NCBI RefSeq assembly: GCF_002949735.1
Contig: NZ_CP026681.1
Location: 3,286,001 to 3,350,000 of the forward strand
DNA length: 64,000 nucleotides
Source: Nostoc sp. 'Peltigera membranacea cyanobiont' N6
GTDB lineage: Bacteria > Cyanobacteriota > Cyanobacteriia > Cyanobacteriales > Nostocaceae
Direction: 5' to 3'
In this document: positions 47,671-56,108 of the stretch, piece by piece
Layout of the letters: each line of letters opens with the position of its first letter
How positions within the stretch are numbered: position 1 is the first letter of the stretch
Made by a program: the position numbers and the translations under genes
The notes under the pieces: model-generated
What the model saw: only the letters and a program-made list of their open reading frames with translations
Told to the model about the DNA's origin: nothing
The model's database searches: none

Positions 47671-47871
47671 GTGACTGATATACCAACTGGTCAAATGACT
47701 TGGCGACTACCAGGTTCCTCAGAATGTACTTTACATTTGCGGCACAATGCTTCGGAACCCTGGCGATCGTATAAAGAATTTCCACAATATGTTCTACCCG
47801 ACCCGCCAGGTTTTTCTGAAGGATACGCTACATTTTTAGCACTCCTAAAAAAGAACTGGCAGCCTTTATGA
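47671..47871 (+). CDS. Small conserved-looking protein, 66 aa
   Basis: Starts at a GTG preceded by a strong ribosome binding site (GATGAGGAGGCATTT). The 66-residue product, MTDIPTGQMTWRLPGSSE...ending FLALLKKNWQPL, is hydrophilic and Pro/Trp-rich, with no signal peptide. I do not recognise a named family. It follows the HEAT gene by 150 bp on the same strand, in a cluster devoted to phycobilisome pigmentation, so a minor role there is possible. Overlapping minus-strand frames lack ribosome binding sites. Confidence 0.6.
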   Translation: MTDIPTGQMTWRLPGSSECTLHLRHNASEPWRSYKEFPQYVLPDPPGFSEGYATFLALLKKNWQPL

Positions 47872-47893
47872 CTCATAACTCCAAACTCACAAC

Positions 47894-48733
47894 TCAGCCC
47901 TGTATTGGTAAAGCATTCAAACTCTCACGAGTTGTTGTGCGAGTGTAGGCGTTCCAAGCGTCGAGTTCGGAATATGGACGGCTTTTAAGCATGGCTTGAG
48001 TTGCTTCTGTGAGTCCTTGGGCTAAAGTAAAATCTGCCCCAGCAATACTTTGAAGATGCTCCATCTCTGCGTCACAGAGGTCAGTTGCTCGTAGGTCTGC
48101 ATCCCGCAAATCGGCTCCTGTCAATCGAGCATTCCGCAAGCACGCCCCAGTTAAATAAGCTTTTGTCAGGTCAGCGCCACTTAAAGCTGCACCTTGCAAA
48201 TTTGCTCCCGTCAAGTCAGCACCACTCAAGTAGGCTCCACGCAGATTAGCACCTTGTAAATCTGCGTTTCGCAAAGAAGCTGTATTGAGAAAAGCACCAT
48301 TAAGATTAGCACCCGGCCCCACCGCGCCCGAAGTTTTGTAGTTATATTCTTGGGGCCATTTCGTTTGTGTATCATAACGCGCTACTTGCAGTTTGGCTCC
48401 CTCCAAATTTGCGCCACTGAGATTTGCTTGTTGGAGGTTAGCACGATTTAAATAAGCACCTTGCAAATTAGCCCCACTCAAATCCGCTCCTTGCAGATTA
48501 GCGCCTCGCAAATCTGCCCCACTCAAATCGACATTACTCAAAACTACATCCCTGAGATCGGCTCCTAGTAACTTGGCTTTGCTCAAGTTAGCTTGTTGGA
48601 AATCGACTTCCCTGAGATTGAATTGGTACAAATCGACCCTATCCACAGGGATTCCACCTTTAAGGGCTTTTAAGATTTCTGGAGGTGGACTTGGGCGAAC
48701 GCTTGTAATAAGTTGAATTTCACTATTTGTCAT
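47894..48733 (-). CDS. Pentapeptide-repeat protein
   Basis: A 279-residue protein made mostly of A(D/N)LxG pentapeptides from about residue 45 to 225 (ADLSGANLQG and similar), which fold as a right-handed square beta-helix. There is a short non-repeat N-terminus and a C-terminal tail of about 50 residues (YSELDAWNAYTRTTTRESLN). It is interrupted once near residues 115-145 by a loop (RYDTQTKWPQEYNYKTSG), a feature seen in many cyanobacterial members. Function unknown; no signal peptide. Confidence 0.9.
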   Translation of the reverse strand: MTNSEIQLITSVRPSPPPEILKALKGGIPVDRVDLYQFNLREVDFQQANLSKAKLLGADLRDVVLSNVDLSGADLRGANLQGADLSGANLQGAYLNRANLQQANLSGANLEGAKLQVARYDTQTKWPQEYNYKTSGAVGPGANLNGAFLNTASLRNADLQGANLRGAYLSGADLTGANLQGAALSGADLTKAYLTGACLRNARLTGADLRDADLRATDLCDAEMEHLQSIAGADFTLAQGLTEATQAMLKSRPYSELDAWNAYTRTTTRESLNALPIQG

Positions 48734-48849
48734 CAGTTGATAAAAATATAACTTTTGGAGTTATTCTACACTTTAGCGAAATCGGGACTTCATCTTATTA
48801 GTCAGTACTCAAGAACGCCAAAATTTGATAAAACGAGGTTTTAAAACAG

Positions 48850-49425
48850 ATGCATCTAATACCGCCTTTGTCAATGATCGACTTTTTCCGTAAAAGCGAG
48901 GGTACATGGTTTACGGAACGCTCCGTTCATCATTTTGACTCAGCAGCCGATGAGTCGGGGGAGTCGAATTTGATTATTCAAGTTATAGAAAAGAACGATC
49001 CGAAAGTCCAAGAAGTCTGTAAAGCCCAAGGGATAGACCCTAGCAAAGCAACAGGCGGTGCTAGTTTTGCATGGCAGGCTAACCTAGATACCAGGCTACC
49101 GAATACAGATAATGCTGCCATTTTGGTTGATGTTCCCGACGAAACGAGGCGTTCTGGAAAACTGATTCGCAACCAGGGCTATGTTGAGAGCATTCCCGTC
49201 GTGAGCCGATATCAGTTTGCCGATGATGGAGTACTGACGATTGATACTGACTATGACAATAACCAAGGTCAAGAACGTTGTTGGTTTATTACGGATGATT
49301 TTCGTGTCAGAGTCAGTACCGTGCGAATGATGAACGGTATCAACTTAATGACTTATTGTTCTGAACGTCGTTGTGTTTCCCAAGAACTGCTAGAGCAAAT
49401 GATCGGTCGGAATGATGCGAGGTAG
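48850..49425 (+). CDS. CpcS/CpeS-family bilin lyase (CpeU or related)
   Basis: A second CpeS-type lyase, 191 residues: MIDFFRKSEGTWFTERSVHHF matches the family opening, then ASFAWQANL, LIRNQGYVESIPVVSRYQF and ERCWFITDDFRVRVSTV. By comparison with cpeS, the true start may be Met9 (ATG at 48874) rather than 48850; neither has a clear ribosome binding site. It probably attaches a bilin to an alternate cysteine or partners with another lyase. It lies just upstream of pebA on the same strand. Confidence 0.85.
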   Translation: MHLIPPLSMIDFFRKSEGTWFTERSVHHFDSAADESGESNLIIQVIEKNDPKVQEVCKAQGIDPSKATGGASFAWQANLDTRLPNTDNAAILVDVPDETRRSGKLIRNQGYVESIPVVSRYQFADDGVLTIDTDYDNNQGQERCWFITDDFRVRVSTVRMMNGINLMTYCSERRCVSQELLEQMIGRNDAR

Positions 49426-49579
49426 GGGGCAGGGGAGCAGGGGGGAGAATAGAAAATTACCTCTTTCCTCTCTGTCTCTTCCCAATTCCCCATTAAGGAA
49501 TGTTGCTTTGTTTCTCATAAATGAGACGTGCATGTTTGACATCATTTATTTTCATGCAAGGGTTAATAAGTAATGCTCT

Positions 49580-50311
49580 ATGTATAAGCCTTTCCTGGAA
49601 TTTTTAGAAAAAGAGCTATTTCAGCGCTTTGATTTACAAAGTAGGGTCATTCCCCCTGGTTTGGAATTCAAAGTTAGCGATCGCGGCAGAAACCCTGCAA
49701 CCATTCAGAGTTGGTGTTACCAATCTCAAGAGTTGCGGAAAATTCGCTATACCTATATTGATGCCGGAGAAAGCGCCCAAATTTTTAACAGCGTGATTTA
49801 TCCTAGTCATCACTACGATTTACCTCTGCTAGGGATTGATTTTTTATCCTTTGGTAAAGTCAAAAACTTGATTGTGCTTGACTTTCAGCCTTTATTCCAG
49901 GATGAAGATTATCAAAACAAATATATAGCTCCGCTAAAATATCTCCATAATAAATACCCGGATTTGGCACAAAACTTAGAAATGAAGTTCTACGATGCTA
50001 ATCAGTATTTCTCTAAGTACCTATTGTTTGCCAAAACCGATCCTGAAACAGTTGCAACGCGAGTGTTTGAAGCTTTTCAGGATTATTTAAACTTGTATTG
50101 GCAAATGCTAGCAGATGCCCAAGCGCTTCAAGATCCTGAAGATATGCAACGGATTGTCAAAGCTCAAAAAGACTATGACCAATATAGTGCAGACCGCGAT
50201 CCAGCATCTGGTCTATTTAGCAGTTACTTTGGTCATGAATGGTCAGAGCGCTTTCTCCATGAGTTCTTATTTGAAGATGCTGTTCCCCTAGCAGTTGCCA
50301 GCAAAAGATGA
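49580..50311 (+). CDS. pebA: 15,16-dihydrobiliverdin:ferredoxin oxidoreductase
   Basis: First step of phycoerythrobilin synthesis: two-electron reduction of biliverdin IXalpha by ferredoxin. The 243-residue protein belongs to the ferredoxin-dependent bilin reductases (HY2/PcyA fold). Motifs include KIRYTYIDAGESAQIFNSV, YPSHHYDLPLLGIDFLSFG and DPASGLFSSYFGHEWSERFL. Followed 55 bp later by pebB, the enzyme of the next step, so they form a typical pebAB pair. Confidence 0.94.
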   Translation: MYKPFLEFLEKELFQRFDLQSRVIPPGLEFKVSDRGRNPATIQSWCYQSQELRKIRYTYIDAGESAQIFNSVIYPSHHYDLPLLGIDFLSFGKVKNLIVLDFQPLFQDEDYQNKYIAPLKYLHNKYPDLAQNLEMKFYDANQYFSKYLLFAKTDPETVATRVFEAFQDYLNLYWQMLADAQALQDPEDMQRIVKAQKDYDQYSADRDPASGLFSSYFGHEWSERFLHEFLFEDAVPLAVASKR

Positions 50312-50316
50312 CTGAT

Positions 50317-50369
50317 TGGGGATTATTAATTTTGAATTTTGAATTTTGAATTCGGAGCGAAGCGACGTG
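50317..50369 (+). repeat. Dispersed repeat forming the pebB start
   Basis: GGGGATTATTAAT, three TTTTGAA units, then TTCGGAGCGAAGCGACGTG: the repeat contains the GGAG ribosome binding site (50354-50357) and ends with the GTG start of pebB. It is the same unit as at cpeT (42870-42915). Confidence 0.85.
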
Positions 50370-51113
50370 ACACTTTATCAGCCATTTCTGGATTATGCGA
50401 TCGCCTACATGCGATCGCGCTTAGACTTACAACCCTACCCGATTCCCACTGGGTTTGAGTCCAAAAGCGCTGTTGTGGGCAAGGGCAAAAATCAGGAAGA
50501 GGTTGTCACCACAAGTTACGCCTTTCAAACCGGAAAATTACGGCAAATTCGTGCTGCTCATGTTCAGGGTGGTAATTCGCTACAAGTACTGAATTTTGTG
50601 ATTTTCCCGCGCCTCAACTACGATTTACCCTTTTTTGGGGCAGATTTGGTGACATTGCCAGGAGGACACCTAATTGCTTTGGATATGCAGCCTTTATTTC
50701 GGGACGATTTAGCATATCAGGCAAAATATACAGAACCAATTCTACCCATTTTCCATACTCATCAACAGCATCTATCTTGGGGAGGAGATTTCCCTGAAGA
50801 AGCGCAGCCTTTTTTCTCTCCCGCTTTCCTGTGGACTCGTCCCCAAGAGACGGCTGTAGTAGAAACTCAGGTATTTGCCGCTTTCCAAGACTATTTAAAA
50901 GCTTATCTGGATTTCGTAGAACAAGCAGAAGCTGTAACAGATTCCCAAAATTTAGCAGCCATTGAGCAAGCCCAACTGCGATACCTGCGATATCGGGCTG
51001 AAAAAGACCCAGCACGAGGGATGTTTAAACGCTTCTATGGTGCCGAATGGACTGAAGAGTATATCCACGGCTTCTTATTTGACCTAGAGAGAAAATTAAC
51101 AGCCATCAACTAA
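50367..51113 (+). CDS. pebB: Phycoerythrobilin:ferredoxin oxidoreductase
   Basis: Reduces 15,16-dihydrobiliverdin to phycoerythrobilin, receiving substrate from PebA by channelling. 248 residues from the GTG at 50367, chosen because a ribosome binding site GGAG lies 9 nt upstream; the longer frame from a TTG at 50346 would only translate repeat DNA. Family features: FQTGKLRQIRAAHVQGGNSLQVLNFVIFP, LNYDLPFFGADLV, DPARGMFKRFYGAEWTEEYIHGFLF. Confidence 0.94.
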   Translation: MTLYQPFLDYAIAYMRSRLDLQPYPIPTGFESKSAVVGKGKNQEEVVTTSYAFQTGKLRQIRAAHVQGGNSLQVLNFVIFPRLNYDLPFFGADLVTLPGGHLIALDMQPLFRDDLAYQAKYTEPILPIFHTHQQHLSWGGDFPEEAQPFFSPAFLWTRPQETAVVETQVFAAFQDYLKAYLDFVEQAEAVTDSQNLAAIEQAQLRYLRYRAEKDPARGMFKRFYGAEWTEEYIHGFLFDLERKLTAIN

Positions 51114-51989
51114 GCTCAACTTTATCCATTTTCGCAATGCGATCGCTCAAACCTTTGTGGGACGATCTTTTTGCGTGTCAATATTTCTGTGCGATTATTT
51201 AGAAGCTCCTGTAAGCGATCGAGAAGGAGTCAGAATAACCCTTACGAGTTACTCTTATACTCGCAAGAGAAGGTTTTCATCAACAGCAGAATATTTCATA
51301 GCACTTCTCGGTTGAGTCTAAGCTGAAAATATTTTAATTTGCATCCTCTAAAAAATAAATCTCTTGTGGGGTGGGCATCTTGCCCGCCCTAGCTGTGCAA
51401 ATTAAATGCACGCCAGCTTAATACAGACTTAACAAGAGCAGCCTTTTTCTACTAGCGTTGGGGGGTAAGATTCAAAGCCTCTCCGGGGTCAAAGTGCATT
51501 GCATATAAACGAGAAGCACTATATCACTAGTAAGTAGCTTGGATATACCTGCTGTATAAAATATCTATCTTTAGACAGGGTTTATTAAAAATATTTGGTC
51601 GCTCAGTACACTCCCGATGGTGGATTGACTTAAATTTATTTAAATATGTTATGATTTGTATAGTTCTAATGTTATGATTTGTATTGTACTTTTAAGTTAC
51701 TAATCAGTAAGCTATTTGCTGATTTAAGCTAAAATAACCCAATTTAGCACTATAAAGGCAATTCAAGCAAACTTAGAAATGTTTTAGCACACAACTGTTC
51801 CTTAATAAGATTAAACTTTTATTACGATTAGCTCAGATATATTTAAATTCTGAGTTTTCAAGAGTTGCTGAGGTGGTTTTGTTGAATACTGAGCATTAAC
51901 TTGGCTGAATTCAAGATAAATCATACTGACATCCTGAATAGAGTGTACTGATTTACGTATGTTTTTAGCCGTTTTATGGTTTGAGACTA
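51114..51989. other. Spacer upstream of MAA region
   Basis: No gene recognised. Contains a GGGGTGGGCATCTTGCCCGCCC hairpin-type repeat (about 51367-51390) and a direct repeat TGTTATGATTTGTAT at about 51649 and 51669. A stretch at about 51735-51765 (CCCAATTTAGCACTATAAAGG) resembles the sequence just before mysA (CCCAATTTTTTGCAATAAAGG at about 52699). Confidence 0.5.
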
Positions 51990-52198
51990 TTGTTAAAAAA
52001 CAGTGAACTGAGGATTAATTATCCCTCCACTCTCAAATGTCATCCTAGGGATAGACAATTAATAGACAATATCAGTAGTTTACTAAAGTAGGAGTTTTAG
52101 AAAGTCTAATAGTCGGAAATTTGCTAGAGACAAACATAGTGGATAGTGGAGTTAGCAAAAATGTAGATAAAGTTCCTAAAACTCTACTGTCACTCTGA
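51990..52198 (+). pseudogene. Frameshifted copy of small peptide gene
   Basis: Reads LLKNSELRINYPSTLK from a TTG at 51990, and after a one-base shift in the middle FTKVGVLESLIVGNLLETNIVD...LLSL to a stop at 52196-52198. Both halves align with the intact 48-residue frame 250 bp downstream, showing a tandem duplication followed by decay. It has a longer C-terminus than the intact copy. Confidence 0.4.
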
Positions 52199-52243
52199 AG
52201 CAAATACAATCTAACAAGTTTAATGATATAAGGTTTGATACAA

Positions 52244-52390
52244 ATGCTAGAAAACAGCGAACTAACGATTAATCAGGGTTCTAATCTCAAATTGAAGCTT
52301 GGAGAGCAACGATACGAACAGTTTTCTAGAGTAGACTTTTTGCGGAATCATACAGTTGGAAAGCCGTTAGATTTAAATATAGTGGAATAA
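52244..52390 (+). CDS. Possible 48-aa peptide gene upstream of mysA
   Basis: ATG at 52244 to TAA at 52390; the peptide begins MLENSELTINQGSNLKLKLG and ends GKPLDLNIVE. A weak AAGG lies about 10 nt before the ATG. Protein-level similarity to the decayed copy upstream (NSELxIN...SxLK, then VGxxLxxNIV) argues that it is or was translated. Charged, with no signal peptide, no Cys and no recognised leader motif. Function unknown; could be a regulator or precursor peptide, or a relic. Confidence 0.4.
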   Translation: MLENSELTINQGSNLKLKLGEQRYEQFSRVDFLRNHTVGKPLDLNIVE

Positions 52391-52727
52391 ATCTTATATA
52401 TATTAAGATGTATTTCACAAATTTAAAATCAACAATCCCGGAAGAAACACGCAAGTATTATGTCAATATTTTGCTAGTGGGACTAGTTGATTAGTTTGAG
52501 GTTATGCCGAATTAAAGGTTAACCCACATACAGAATTTACTCAAATGAGTGGTGTTGTTTAATAACATAGCCAGTCAGCAATAGTTATTAGCTTTTTATT
52601 GAAAGCTAATTTTATAGTGACTTTTATCTAATAAAGATAAAAAGCATAATTTATTGCTGGCGTGCATTCAGGTAAATCGCAATTATTACCGAAATATCCC
52701 AATTTTTTGCAATAAAGGTCAACAGAC

Positions 52728-53957
52728 ATGAATAAGGTTCAAGCATCCTTTGAAGCTACAGAAACTGCATTTCACGTGGAAGGTTACGAAAAAATCGATT
52801 TTAGTCTTGTTTATGTGAACGGTGCATTTGATATTAACAACAGAGAAATAGCAGATAGCTACGCAAAATTTGGTCGCTGTCTGACTGTGATTGATGCCAA
52901 TGTTTATGAACTTTATGGAAAGCAGATCAAGTCATATTTTAGGCACTATGACATCGATCTGACAGTATTTCCCATCATCATTACAGAGACAGCTAAAAGC
53001 CTTGAAAGCTTTGAGAAAATTGTTGACGCTTTTTCCGACTTTGGCTTAGTTCGTAAGGAACCTGTCTTAGTTGTTGGTGGTGGTTTAATTACTGATGTGG
53101 CTGGGTTTGCTTGCGCTGCTTACCGTCGCAAGAGTAACTTCATTCGGGTTCCGACAACGTTAATTGGTTTAATCGATGCAGGTGTAGCGATTAAGGTAGC
53201 AGTTAATCATCGCAAGTTAAAAAATCGCTTGGGAGCATATCATGCACCTTTGAAAGTTATCCTCGATTTCTCATTTTTGAAAACCTTACCAACGGCTCAA
53301 GTTCGTAATGGGATGGCAGAGTTAGTAAAAATCGCTGTAGTTTCTAACTCGCAAGTGTTTGAGATGCTATACGAATATGGCGAAGAACTACTTTCCACTC
53401 ACTTTGGACAGGTGAATGGGACACCGGAACTTAAAGAGATTGCTCATAAACTCAACTACGAAGCAATCAAAACTATGTTGGAGTTAGAGACTCCAAACTT
53501 GCATGAAATCGACCTCGATCGCGTCATAGCCTACGGCCATACTTGGAGTCCTACCTTAGAGTTAGCGCCTCACGTACCTCTATATCATGGTCACGCTGTC
53601 AATATAGATATGGCTTTATCTGCAACCATAGCAGCACAACGAGGCTATATTCCAACAGAAGAGCGCGATCGCATTCTAGACTTAATGAGTCGCATCGGTC
53701 TATCACTAGATCATCCTCTACTAGATGGGGATTTATTGTGGGATGCTACCGAGTCTATAAGCTTGACACGAGACGGCAAACAACGCGCAGCTATGCCTCG
53801 GCCTATTGGTGAGTGCTTCTTTGTCAACGATTTGACTCGTGAAGAACTTGATGCTGCCGTAGTTGAACATAAACGTCTTTGTGCTAAATACCCTCGTGGT
53901 GGTGAAGGCGTTGATGCCTACATCGAAAGTCAAGAAGCTCAACTCTTGGGGGTGTGA
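52728..53957 (+). CDS. mysA: Desmethyl-4-deoxygadusol synthase
   Basis: First enzyme of mycosporine-like amino acid synthesis, a sugar phosphate cyclase related to dehydroquinate synthase that closes sedoheptulose 7-phosphate. 409 residues; features are VLVVGGGLITDVAGFACAAYRRKSNFIRVPTTLIGLIDAGVAIK (NAD and metal-site region, about 115-160), GMAELVKIA, and the metal His segment YGHTWSPTLELA...HGHAVNIDMALS. The length and sequence match the cyanobacterial MysA group rather than EEVS or DHQS. It heads a five-gene same-strand cluster; only four bases separate it from mysB. Confidence 0.93.
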   Translation: MNKVQASFEATETAFHVEGYEKIDFSLVYVNGAFDINNREIADSYAKFGRCLTVIDANVYELYGKQIKSYFRHYDIDLTVFPIIITETAKSLESFEKIVDAFSDFGLVRKEPVLVVGGGLITDVAGFACAAYRRKSNFIRVPTTLIGLIDAGVAIKVAVNHRKLKNRLGAYHAPLKVILDFSFLKTLPTAQVRNGMAELVKIAVVSNSQVFEMLYEYGEELLSTHFGQVNGTPELKEIAHKLNYEAIKTMLELETPNLHEIDLDRVIAYGHTWSPTLELAPHVPLYHGHAVNIDMALSATIAAQRGYIPTEERDRILDLMSRIGLSLDHPLLDGDLLWDATESISLTRDGKQRAAMPRPIGECFFVNDLTREELDAAVVEHKRLCAKYPRGGEGVDAYIESQEAQLLGV

Positions 53958-53961
53958 AGAC

Positions 53962-54795
53962 ATGACAAGTGTTTTAGGACGAGAAACAGCTAGACCGATA
54001 ACGCCACACAGTATTTTAGTAGCCCAGCTACAGCAAACTCTGAAATTAGCAGAAGAAAGCAATATCCCCATAGAGATATTAGATTCTCTGCGTCAGGGAG
54101 TTGAATTAGCGGCGGGTTTAGATCCCTATCTGGATGATTACACCACTCCAGAATCGAGTGCCTTGACAGCATTGGCGCAAAGAACAAGCATTGAAGACTG
54201 GAGTAAACGTTTCAGCGATGGTGAAACAGTGCGTCAATTAGAACAAGAAATGCTCTCAGGACATCTGGAAGGACAGACATTGAAAATGTTTGTTCACATG
54301 ACCAAGGCAAAGCGCATCCTAGAAGTAGGGATGTTTACAGGATATTCAGCCTTGGCAATGGCAGAGGCACTACCAAGCGATGGGCAACTTATCGGTTGTG
54401 AGGTTGACTCCTATGTAGCTCAATTTGCTCAAGCTTGTTTTGATGAATCTCCCCACGGCGATAAAATCGTTGTAGAAGTAGCACCCGCTTTAGAGACACT
54501 CCACAAGCTGGCAGCAAGAAAAGAGTCATTTGATTTAATCTTCATTGATGCCGATAAAAAGGAGTATGTAGAGTACTTCCAGACTATCTTAGATAGTGAC
54601 TTGCTAGCTCCTGACGGGTTAATCTGCGTGGATAACACTTTGTTGCAGGGACAAGTTTACTTACCACCCGAACAACGCACTGCCAATGGTGAAGCGATCG
54701 CACAATTCAACCGTGTTGTCGCCGCCGATCCTCGTGTAGAGCAAGTTCTGTTACCCATCCGCGATGGTATAACTCTGATTAGACGCGTGGCGTAA
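53962..54795 (+). CDS. mysB: MAA O-methyltransferase
   Basis: SAM-dependent O-methyltransferase completing 4-deoxygadusol. The start is the ATG at 53962 (MTSVLGRETARP, 277 residues), just after the mysA stop. An upstream in-frame extension overlaps mysA and is unlikely. Motifs: SAM loop ILEVGMFTGYSALAMA, acidic IGCEVDSYVAQFA, metal/catalytic LIFIDADKKEYVEYF and ICVDNTLLQGQV, as in the catechol O-methyltransferase family. Confidence 0.93.
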   Translation: MTSVLGRETARPITPHSILVAQLQQTLKLAEESNIPIEILDSLRQGVELAAGLDPYLDDYTTPESSALTALAQRTSIEDWSKRFSDGETVRQLEQEMLSGHLEGQTLKMFVHMTKAKRILEVGMFTGYSALAMAEALPSDGQLIGCEVDSYVAQFAQACFDESPHGDKIVVEVAPALETLHKLAARKESFDLIFIDADKKEYVEYFQTILDSDLLAPDGLICVDNTLLQGQVYLPPEQRTANGEAIAQFNRVVAADPRVEQVLLPIRDGITLIRRVA

Positions 54796-54909
54796 TCGCA
54801 GGATAAAAGCAAGGGGAGAAGGGGACAATTCTTTCTCTCCCTGCCTCCCCTGCTCCCCGATCTTTCCCTACTTTCAAAGACTTATGGCAAAATCAATGGA
54901 GGATGAATC

Positions 54910-55938
54910 ATGCCAGTACTTCGTATCCTTCATTTAGTTGGATCTGCATACAATGATTTTTACTGTGAGTTGTCACGCAATTACGCCCAAAGCTGTCTGC
55001 TAGCTACAGCAAATCCATCGCTCTATGACTTCCTGATTGCATACATTACACCCGATCGCCAGTGGCGATTTCCTTCGTCTCTGAGTCCTGAAGATATAGC
55101 TGTCGCCAAACCGATGACTCTGTTAGATGCGATACAGGTTATAACAGCGCAAAACATTGACCTTATGTTGCCACAAATGTTTTGTATCCCTGGAATGACG
55201 CATTATCGCGCCCTATTCGACCTACTTAAGATCCCTTACATAGGTAATACTCCAGATGTGATGGCAATAACGGCCCACAAAGCCAAAACTAAAGCAATTG
55301 TCGCAGCCGCAGGGGTGAAAGTACCTCGTGGAGAATTGCTCCGCCAAGGAGACGTTCCAACAATTACACCTCCAGCAGTCATCAAACCCGCAAATGCAGA
55401 CAACTCTTTAGGGGTGTCCTTAGTTAAAGAGGCTAGTGAGTATGACGCTGCCCTGAAGAAAGCATTTGAATTTGCTTCAGAAGTGATCGTAGAAACATTC
55501 ATTGAAGCCGGTCGAGAAGTCAGATGCGGTGCCATTGTCAAAGATGGGGAGCTAATCAGTTTACCCCCTGAAGAGTATCAGATAGACCCCAAAGTAAGAC
55601 CTATCCGCAGCTATACTGACAAATTCAAAATACCAATCGAGGGCGACTTGGATTCAACTGCTAAAAATTATGTCCCAGGTTGGATTGTAGATATTAATGA
55701 CCCGATCGCCCAAAAGGTTCAGCAAGAAGTTAAGAAGTGTCATTTGGCTTTGGGGTGTCGTCATTATAGTTTATTTGACTTCCGAATCGATCCACAGGGC
55801 GAACCTTGGTTCTTAGAAGCCGGGTTGTTTTGTATTTTTGACCACAAAGCGGTGATTGCCTCTACAGCAAACGCAGTGGGAATTCCTTTAAATGAGTTAT
55901 TTCTGACGGCAATCAATGAAGCGTTGGGCACGATGTGA
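54910..55938 (+). CDS. mysD: D-Ala-D-Ala ligase-like MAA ligase
   Basis: ATP-grasp enzyme (342 residues) that condenses a second amino acid onto mycosporine-glycine to give disubstituted MAAs such as shinorine. Features: AITAHKAKTKAIVAAAGVKVPRG, VIKPANADNSLGVSLV (ATP loop), VIVETFIEAGREVRCGAIV, and HYSLFDFRIDPQGEPWFLEAG. The 114-bp gap after mysB contains a purine-rich then pyrimidine-rich repeat. Placement of mysD before mysC differs from clusters with order A-B-C-D. Confidence 0.88.
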   Translation: MPVLRILHLVGSAYNDFYCELSRNYAQSCLLATANPSLYDFLIAYITPDRQWRFPSSLSPEDIAVAKPMTLLDAIQVITAQNIDLMLPQMFCIPGMTHYRALFDLLKIPYIGNTPDVMAITAHKAKTKAIVAAAGVKVPRGELLRQGDVPTITPPAVIKPANADNSLGVSLVKEASEYDAALKKAFEFASEVIVETFIEAGREVRCGAIVKDGELISLPPEEYQIDPKVRPIRSYTDKFKIPIEGDLDSTAKNYVPGWIVDINDPIAQKVQQEVKKCHLALGCRHYSLFDFRIDPQGEPWFLEAGLFCIFDHKAVIASTANAVGIPLNELFLTAINEALGTM

Positions 55939-56108
55939 CGATCGGCAAATCACCTTTTTAGCTTTCTTCTGAATTGGAATAGCACAAGGTATTCGCTAGC
56001 GGCAAGTAATAGAACTCGAATGTAAAGCTCACTGTATATGGCGATGAACAGAAGATGAAACAATCCTCAGTGGTTGATAGGTTCCAGTATGATGTCATAA
56101 TTACAACT

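Noticed and set aside
47582..47785. 67-codon minus-strand frame opposite the 66-residue gene
   Set aside because: The plus-strand frame has a strong AGGAGG-type site and a more protein-like sequence; the minus frame has neither.
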